Source of the DNA: Vibrio sp. SCSIO 43137
Lineage (GTDB): Bacteria; Pseudomonadota; Gammaproteobacteria; Enterobacterales; Vibrionaceae
Assembly (NCBI RefSeq): GCF_028201475.1
Contig: NZ_CP116383.1
Span: forward strand, 186,001 to 250,000
DNA: 64,000 bases
Direction: 5' to 3'
The position numbers and the translations under genes were made by a program. Of the stretch, positions 59,021 to 64,000 are shown in pieces (positions within the stretch are counted from its first letter, which is position 1; each line of letters opens with the position of its first letter). The notes under the pieces were generated by a model. It did no database searches. It had not been told where the DNA came from and saw only the letters and a program-made list of their open reading frames with translations.

Positions 59021-59557
59021 TTATTGATTTAATATTTTAGCAATTTCTTCTCCTCCCGAACCTAACTCTTGTTTAAAGTACTTGCTGTTGATTTTTTTTA
59101 TAGTTGTGGTTAAGACTAGGTTGTGGCTAATTTTGTAATTACTTGCTTGGTGCTTGGTTAAAGCTATTTCGATGTATTCATTCGATTTAATCGTCACTAA
59201 TTCTCTTATGGATTCATGTAGAAACCATTGATGAAAGTAGATAGTGTGAATATTTAAATCTTGCTGGGAAGTATTGTGGATTATCAAACTAACAGACTGA
59301 TCTGCATTTTTGCTAAATGTATGTGCTACCTCAGCTTTGCTTTTGTTGACTTGGAAGAAGCTAGATGTGATAAGCGCAATAGAAGCTACGGAGAGACTCA
59401 TTAAGCTAAATATGAAAGAGAAATCTAGCTTTTTTTCAGAATTATTAAAAAGATAAATAAAGTAGATACAAACTGCGATTATAAATCCAGTAGATAAATA
59501 GAAGTAAATTTGTGCGGCTAGATTGCTTCTTTTTAATGCTGAATGGCTTAATTTCAT
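59021..59557 (-). CDS. Two-TM membrane protein coupled to the phage repressor
   Basis: 178 aa, not recognised. Two TM helices (about residues 17-40 and 47-68) are followed by a soluble domain of about 105 residues with beta-rich stretches (SVSLIIHNTSQQDLNIHTIYFHQWF). Its ATG overlaps the repressor stop (TAATG), so it should be expressed in the lysogen together with the repressor. A role in exclusion of other phages or in lysogenic conversion is possible but only inferred from this coupling. Confidence 0.75.
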   Translation of the reverse strand: MKLSHSALKRSNLAAQIYFYLSTGFIIAVCIYFIYLFNNSEKKLDFSFIFSLMSLSVASIALITSSFFQVNKSKAEVAHTFSKNADQSVSLIIHNTSQQDLNIHTIYFHQWFLHESIRELVTIKSNEYIEIALTKHQASNYKISHNLVLTTTIKKINSKYFKQELGSGGEEIAKILNQ

Positions 59558-60162
59558 TACATTCTCTGCCCTGACCAAACAACCTCTCCAATAATCTCGA
59601 AGTCTGCGCTTTGCACATCATTCTTGCTTAGCTCCCATGGTTCATAAGCGTCATTATCACTAACAACTTTGATTCCATTTGGCAGAAATTGGAGGCGTTT
59701 AACCATTAAACGACCATCGTACCTAAAGACATAGACTCCGTCGGTAGAGAAACCATCAACTCGATTAACCATTACAATACTTTGATTTTTTAGAGTAGGC
59801 GTCATGCTGTCGCCTCTTACTGGCATCAAAAAAATATTATTTGGGTTATAACCTAAATCTTGGCGAAGAAACTTTTCACTAAAAACCATTGCTTGTGATT
59901 CTTCTTCTTTCTCCACCAATGCTCCATTACCTGCGCTTACTTCGATATCAAAAAATTTCAACTCTAAGTATCCGCGAGGCAAGACAGAGCCAGTCTCTGC
60001 GATCTCTTTTGCTTTCAGAAAAATATCATTTGGAATTTTGTCTCTTTTTTTCCAAGTTTGAATAGTTGAAGGTGATATGCCTAAAACTCTGGCTAACTCT
60101 GTGTTTTTGCTGGTTTTAGTTATTTTTTTTAACTCTTCAATTTTATCATTTACTTCAGACAT
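59557..60162 (-). CDS. S24-family phage repressor (CI/LexA-like)
   Basis: 201 aa. N-terminal helix-turn-helix (NTELARVLGISPSTIQTWKKRDKIP, about residues 20-44). C-terminal LexA/signal-peptidase-like domain with Ala-Gly cleavage site (SAGNGA, about 76-81), catalytic Ser in PVRGDSMTPTL (about 118) and Lys in LMVKRL (about 155). Expected to keep the element silent and self-cleave in the SOS response. Divergent from the PrtN-like gene across a 129-bp operator-rich gap. Confidence 0.92.
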   Translation of the reverse strand: MSEVNDKIEELKKITKTSKNTELARVLGISPSTIQTWKKRDKIPNDIFLKAKEIAETGSVLPRGYLELKFFDIEVSAGNGALVEKEEESQAMVFSEKFLRQDLGYNPNNIFLMPVRGDSMTPTLKNQSIVMVNRVDGFSTDGVYVFRYDGRLMVKRLQFLPNGIKVVSDNDAYEPWELSKNDVQSADFEIIGEVVWSGQRM

Positions 60163-60163
60163 A

Positions 60164-60292
60164 GAGGTTCACCTATGGGTCAAAGTGGGTCATTTGTGTT
60201 GCATTTGAATGTAAGTGGTTCTATAGTGGGTCAAAATCAGTTGAGACACACTTGAACCTCTTTTAATTGTTCAGAATCGCATAGGTGACCCA
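60164..60292. promoter_or_regulatory. Repressor operator region
   Basis: TGGGTCA occurs at 60176-60182, 60186-60192 and 60227-60233, and inverted (TGACCCA) at 60286-60292, where it touches the next start codon. An outer inverted pair GAGGTTCA (60164-60171) / TGAACCTC (60253-60260) is also present. This layout fits a lysis/lysogeny switch with several operator sites. Confidence 0.65.
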
Positions 60293-60549
60293 TGAATACA
60301 ACATTCGCACTAGTTGCACGATTTGAAAGCTCTACAGTAGAGCTAAAGCAAATCAGCCAAGAATTTCTTGGCATAACTCCAAAAACAGCAGAGCAGAAAG
60401 CGAAAGCCTGTGATCTGCCTTTTCCTACTTTCAAGCTTCGTGATTCCGAGCGTAGCCCTACGTTAGTGAAGCTAGAAGACTTAGGCGCTTATATCGATAA
60501 GCAGTACCAAGAAGCCCGTGAAGAGTGGGAAAGCGTGAATGTTCATTGA
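60292..60549 (+). CDS. PrtN-like (pyocin activator family) DNA-binding protein
   Basis: 85 aa. FALVARFESSTVELKQISQEFLGITPKTAEQKAKACDLPFPTFKLRDSERSPTLVKLEDLGAYID follows the PF11112 pattern, a small winged-helix-like domain related to phage Cox/excisionase proteins. First gene of the rightward early operon. Could act as a Cox-type regulator/excision factor or as an activator. AGGTGAC before the ATG overlaps the last operator site. Confidence 0.8.
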   Translation: MNTTFALVARFESSTVELKQISQEFLGITPKTAEQKAKACDLPFPTFKLRDSERSPTLVKLEDLGAYIDKQYQEAREEWESVNVH

Positions 60550-60559
60550 GGGGGAAATG

Positions 60560-60745
60560 ATGGATGTTGATTTCAATCCGGGTATATCAATTGAAGATTT
60601 GCCTATCACTTCACCTTGTCACGCTCCGTGTCCAGATATGGAAGGCATGAAAAATTTCGATGCCAGCCAAAACCAGCGTCGTTTGTATTTGCTGGATAAG
60701 CTACGTGAAAAGCATGGACTAAAAAAAGGAACTAATCATGAATAA
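60560..60745 (+). CDS. Small phage protein, unknown
   Basis: 61 aa from ATG 60560, with GAGGGG 5 bp upstream overlapping the previous stop; ATG 60557 is also in frame. Contains a CHAPCPD stretch with two cysteines and a basic C-terminal helix (RRLYLLDKLREKHGLKKG). No family recognised. Overlaps the next small gene by 8 bp. Confidence 0.6.
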   Translation: MDVDFNPGISIEDLPITSPCHAPCPDMEGMKNFDASQNQRRLYLLDKLREKHGLKKGTNHE

Positions 60746-60866
60746 GCCCGTTACCCGTTCGATAATAAGAGCTTACCCATATATGAAAATGTATGTTTGC
60801 AAGTTCCTGAAGTCAGGAACAGTAGAAGAATTAAGAAAAGAACTTAATCAGAACTGGGCTTCTTAA
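60738..60866 (+). CDS. Very small phage protein, unknown
   Basis: 42 aa (starts MNKPVTRSIIRAYPYMKMYV, ends LNQNWAS). AAAGGA sits 8 bp before the ATG, which overlaps the previous gene. Basic and probably helical. It overlaps the oppositely oriented gene at 60844-61230 tail to tail by 23 bp. No family recognised. Confidence 0.5.
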   Translation: MNKPVTRSIIRAYPYMKMYVCKFLKSGTVEELRKELNQNWAS

Positions 60867-61230
60867 ACATGCTTCTTATTTCACGTGTTTTTTCAGCCAT
60901 ATATTCTTCATCGTAATACTTTAATTCGTATTCAGGAACATGAAAAACAGCATCGTACCCGTTGATAGCCTCAGACTCTTTGTTGTAACAATCGAAGTCA
61001 ATCTCTTCGAGGTACTCACAGAGATTAACGAACTCATTCAGACCAATGGTTTTGAATGTTCGATAAGGTTTAAATTTAGCAATCTGTTCTTCAATATCAC
61101 CAACTGGAAGAATTGCAACGGTCATTACCTTTCCCAACCTTGGAGAGGGTGGCTGTTGTTGTATGTATTCTTCAATCTGCCAATCTTGTTGTGGCTCTTT
61201 ACCGTGGAGTTTATGTTTTTTCGATTTCAC
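60844..61230 (-). CDS. Hypothetical phage-element protein
   Basis: 128 aa, GTG start with GGGAG 8 bp upstream. Charged, soluble, no TM; basic N-terminus (MKSKKHKLHGKEP), acidic middle (CEYLEEIDFDCYNKESEA), tyrosine-rich YELKYYDEEYMAEKTREI. No family recognised. It runs against the early operon between two rightward gene groups, a usual place for an accessory (moron) gene. Confidence 0.6.
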   Translation of the reverse strand: MKSKKHKLHGKEPQQDWQIEEYIQQQPPSPRLGKVMTVAILPVGDIEEQIAKFKPYRTFKTIGLNEFVNLCEYLEEIDFDCYNKESEAINGYDAVFHVPEYELKYYDEEYMAEKTREIRSMFKKPSSD

Positions 61231-61316
61231 TATTTATGCTCCCTAACCAACTATAAAACAAAGACTAACAGAGTATCAGAAGTGTTAAATAATGTAAGAG
61301 AAATGGAGGTGACATT

Positions 61317-63199
61317 ATGAGTTCTTTTGCACGTTTTAGTAAAACTGAAGTTAGCCCATCGTTTTCTCAGTACATCACCAACATGACCGCGCATTTACCT
61401 AAAATCGTTAGGAAGGGATATCGATTTTAAGGTAAGCGCACGGCTACGCAGAGCCGGAGCAACAGAGCGCGGTTTGGCTCTGTTTGCCGGTGACGTAAAG
61501 CGATTTGCTGAAAAGCATACCCAATACATCATTGATAAGTATCCCTTCGCTCAAGTCTCGAATGATGCTATGCCAGATTATGACTTGAACCATGACATTC
61601 TGGTTAGTGATGAACGCTGCAAGGCGTTTGCTGAATATCTGACAGGAGAGTTTGAGCGCATCATTAATGCGATTGAACCTGAAGAGTCAGTTGAGGGCGA
61701 CCCGTGCGGGTTGGCTTACCTAAATACCTTATGGGATGCTTATTCTCAAATGGCTGAGAGACTACTCAGTAACTCTATTCAGCCGCCGGTTATGCAATTT
61801 AACGCAAAAGACCGTTGAAGATAGAATTTATGTGTTAGAAGGCGCGGTTAAACGCTGCTTTGATGTCACTTATCTTATCCGAAAGCTAAAGCGTCTGCGC
61901 AAGCAATACATTGAGTATTCACAAATCGTTGTGGGGAATGTTGGTAAGAAAAAGCATCAGCACATCTATGTCTCTGCTTACTCTTTTTCTGTGTTTAAAC
62001 GTCAAATGCGTGAGGCTCAAGAGTTCCTTGAATCCATGAGCGTGGTGAACACTGAAACCCTGACTGAATTTTGCCTTAAAGATGTGGCCGAGCGTACCAC
62101 CGCTAACCCTGCTAACCGCCGTGTCGAATGGTGGTTCGTACCCGTGGTGATGAGGAAAGAGCATAGATATGGGCTTTGATGGTGTTTTCCTGACTTGGAC
62201 ACTGCCAAGTAAATATCATCGCCAGTCCAGAAAGTGGAATGGCTGCACAGTGAAAGAGGCTCACAGAAACCTTATGGAGCAATGGAAGCTGGCACGGGCG
62301 CATTTAAAAAGCATGAGATCAAGTGGTTTGGGTTACGGTGGCCGAGCCACATAAAGACGGCACCTCATGCTCACATGTTCCTGTATGTGCTGCCTGAACA
62401 AAAGAAGCACTCATTAGAATCTGTGAGCAGATTGCCACTGCCGAAGATAAAGGCGAGCTGTACAACAAGCACGGCCAGTTAGATATCTCTCCGCGCTTTA
62501 AAGCCAAGCTTTGCGACCCTGCCAAAGGCGGCGCAACGGCTTACATCATCAAATACATTTCCAAGAACATTAACGGCGCCTACATGCCAGAGGCAAACGC
62601 CGATGATTTAGCGTTATCGGTTCGCGCTTGGGCGTCTATCTGGGGTTAAGCAATTTTCAGTCAGGCTCACCAACCGTAGGGTGGCGTCAGCTTCGCCGCG
62701 CTTCTGAGTTTGATGTGGCTTTTGATGAAGAGCTGGCGAGCTTCGGAGCCATGCGGATAACTCCCGTTGGAAGGGTTTTTGTGAGTTGGCCGGTAAAGCA
62801 AAACTGGCCTATCAGGAAAAGCTGAACAAATACGATGAAGACCAAAAAGGTTATTGGTATCCAATGGCTGGATAAGGTCATTGAAACCGCCGCTGAAACT
62901 TACGCTTTAGTGAAGAAATCAGAGGTGGGGCGCTTTAAAGAGTCGCGGAGCGGCTCACCTTGGAGCACTGAAAATAAGTGTAACCAGACCCCAGAAATCA
63001 ATATTTCCAGTTTGGAAAAAGCATTGATGGACGTGACCGGATGGAGCGTTAAAGGGGTTCAATGTCTGCTTGCACCACTACAACGAGGGGCGCGAGTCCC
63101 GATAGATAAATACACCACCATTAAGCTGTCCAATGGTCGGCTTTTGGTGACCTAAACAACGCCAACGATGTGAATCAGGGGCAACCTATTAACTTCTAA
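61317..63199 (+). pseudogene. Decayed rolling-circle replication endonuclease (P2 gpA type)
   Basis: Remains of a gpA-family HUH replication initiator that would nick and religate its origin. Pieces in different frames line up in order: N-terminus from ATG 61317 (GGAGGTGA before it) to 61430, then about 61413-61818, 61790-62179, 62169-62354 and more to the stop at 63197-63199. The HUH pair (His-Ala-His, 62366-62374) and the twin-tyrosine YIIKY (62542-62556) are both encoded but in different frames. At least six frameshifts are needed. A full product would be about 625 aa. Confidence 0.85.
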
Positions 63200-63221
63200 C
63201 GTCGAGAGACAGGGGAACACC

Positions 63222-63542
63222 ATGCAACAATTTAATATTGATGAACTTAAACACGATTTAGCAGCAATGGACGCGGGCGACGAGCTCACCAACAGCGTGT
63301 TAAGTCAGATTGAGAGCTTAAAAGGAATGGATAAAGGCAAGCTGATGCAAAAGGCGATGGGGGCTGCAATGAGCGGTAACCTGTCGCTGGAAGCCTTTGG
63401 CCTGCCAACCAACCTGTTTGAGCAGCTTGAAACTCTCACCAAAATAAACAACGTAGCCCGCAGTAAATACCGCGCAACGGTGAATGCCCGCATTCATGAG
63501 CTGGAAAGCATCGAAGAAGCCGAGGTGGTGGAAAATGTCTAA
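63222..63542 (+). CDS. Hypothetical phage-element protein
   Basis: 106 aa, all-helical in appearance, acidic C-terminus (ELESIEEAEVVENV). AGGGGAACACC lies before the ATG. Overlaps the next gene by 8 bp. Frame intact, in contrast to the replication gene just upstream. No family recognised. Confidence 0.65.
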   Translation: MQQFNIDELKHDLAAMDAGDELTNSVLSQIESLKGMDKGKLMQKAMGAAMSGNLSLEAFGLPTNLFEQLETLTKINNVARSKYRATVNARIHELESIEEAEVVENV

Positions 63543-64000
63543 GTACACTAACCCCGTTCGGGGGCAAGTGCCTTGTCCTGTTTGCACTAAAACCGCCACG
63601 GTTCATCAGGTCGGTGAAGGTAAGCTTATCGCTGAAGGTGAGCCCCTAAAAAACGGGCGCAACCTTGGTTTGCTTTATTACCGCTGTCCAGACTGCGGTA
63701 ACAGCTCCATCAGCAAAAGCGTTAATCAGTACATTGAAACCGCCCTTAACGTTGAAATCTCGGTTGAAGATGAAAATCCAACCGTTAGCGAAGCGTTAGA
63801 AGGTTCGGTTGAAAGTGCTGCGTTAACCGAAACTGTGATTGAGCATGAAGCCAGTGCTGACAAGGTTGGAAGCGTTGAACCAACCGAAAGCCAAAAAGAG
63901 GATAAACCGGCTAGAACGGGACTCTCTCCGCTGGTTAAACGTGTCTTTATCGGGTTGGTCATACTGCTTGCATTGATTTGGGCAGCTCGCCGCCTGTTGC
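63535..64000 (+). CDS. Zinc-ribbon protein with C-terminal membrane segment, 3' truncated by window end
   Basis: At least 155 aa, open to the window end. Zinc-ribbon cysteine pairs CPVC (about residues 14-17) and CPDC (about 52-55), an acidic linker rich in Glu/Ser/Val, then a TM helix (about 134-153, VFIGLVILLALIWAARRLL). No family recognised. It follows the previous gene with an 8-bp overlap, so they are probably one unit. It could be a structural or membrane-associated protein of the element. Confidence 0.65.
   Translation, partial: MSKYTNPVRGQVPCPVCTKTATVHQVGEGKLIAEGEPLKNGRNLGLLYYRCPDCGNSSISKSVNQYIETALNVEISVEDENPTVSEALEGSVESAALTETVIEHEASADKVGSVEPTESQKEDKPARTGLSPLVKRVFIGLVILLALIWAARRLL

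Noticed and set aside
61474..62825. Several separate small phage genes
   Set aside because: Their products join in order into one gpA-type replication protein, so they are pieces of a pseudogene.

Overview
The window is bacterial chromosome from the family Vibrionaceae, probably Vibrio or a close relative; I cannot name the species. Three things point there: a motX gene next to purA for a sodium-driven polar flagellum, gammaproteobacterial gene order throughout (pilMNOPQ-aroK-aroB-damX-dam-rpe-gph-trpS; orn-tRNA-queG-tsaE-amiB-mutL-miaA-hfq-hflX-hflK-hflC), and a repeated tRNA-Gly/tRNA-fMet cluster. Most of the window is core genome with short intergenic gaps and many overlapping start/stop codons. 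The accessory parts are the two ends and a few small repeats.

Layout. 1-552: 3' end of an IS50/Tn5-like insertion sequence with its terminal repeat, 36 bp downstream of mrcA (PBP1A). 3345-6956: divergent pilMNOPQ operon for type IV pilus/DNA uptake, with a very short PilM. 7183-14389: aroK, aroB, damX, dam, rpe, gph, trpS, with a miniature inverted-repeat element between rpe and gph. 14546-20275: pabA, then arginine succinyltransferase genes argD/astC, astA, astD and a DUF1338 oxygenase. 20326-26607: EF-P and its modification genes epmB and epmA flanking fumarate reductase frdABCD. 26658-32834: an EamA transporter, a glycerophosphodiesterase, a DASS symporter, psd, rsgA and orn. 32986-34183: four tRNA-Gly(GCC), three tRNA-fMet and four degenerate tRNA-like copies in about 338-bp units. 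34184-34753: a gene-free stretch with a DnaA-box cluster in the same position as the E. coli datA locus. 34754-45117: queG, tsaE, amiB, mutL, miaA, hfq, hflX, hflK, hflC. 45191-51057: a DUF2065 protein, purA, motX (behind a textbook sigma-28 promoter), rnr, rlmB. 51274-58609: rpsF-rpsR-rplI (without priB), dnaB, alr, yjbQ, pgi, a CheX-like protein and zur.

From about 58938 to the window end lies an integrated phage-like element that cuts dusA after its first 16 or so codons. It holds an S24-type repressor translationally coupled to a two-TM protein, a divergent PrtN-like regulator gene with repeated operator-like sites, several small unknown genes, a decayed P2-gpA-type rolling-circle replication gene and two intact-looking genes downstream. 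No integrase lies in the window, so the far junction, which should carry the rest of dusA, is outside.

The main leads are the datA-like DnaA-box cluster, the dusA junction with GTGAGT-type repeats, the conserved tRNA-like hairpins inside the tRNA array, the absence of priB, the shortened PilM and several perfect dyads in promoters or leaders. All gene calls rest on reading the sequence and family knowledge; no database search was run.
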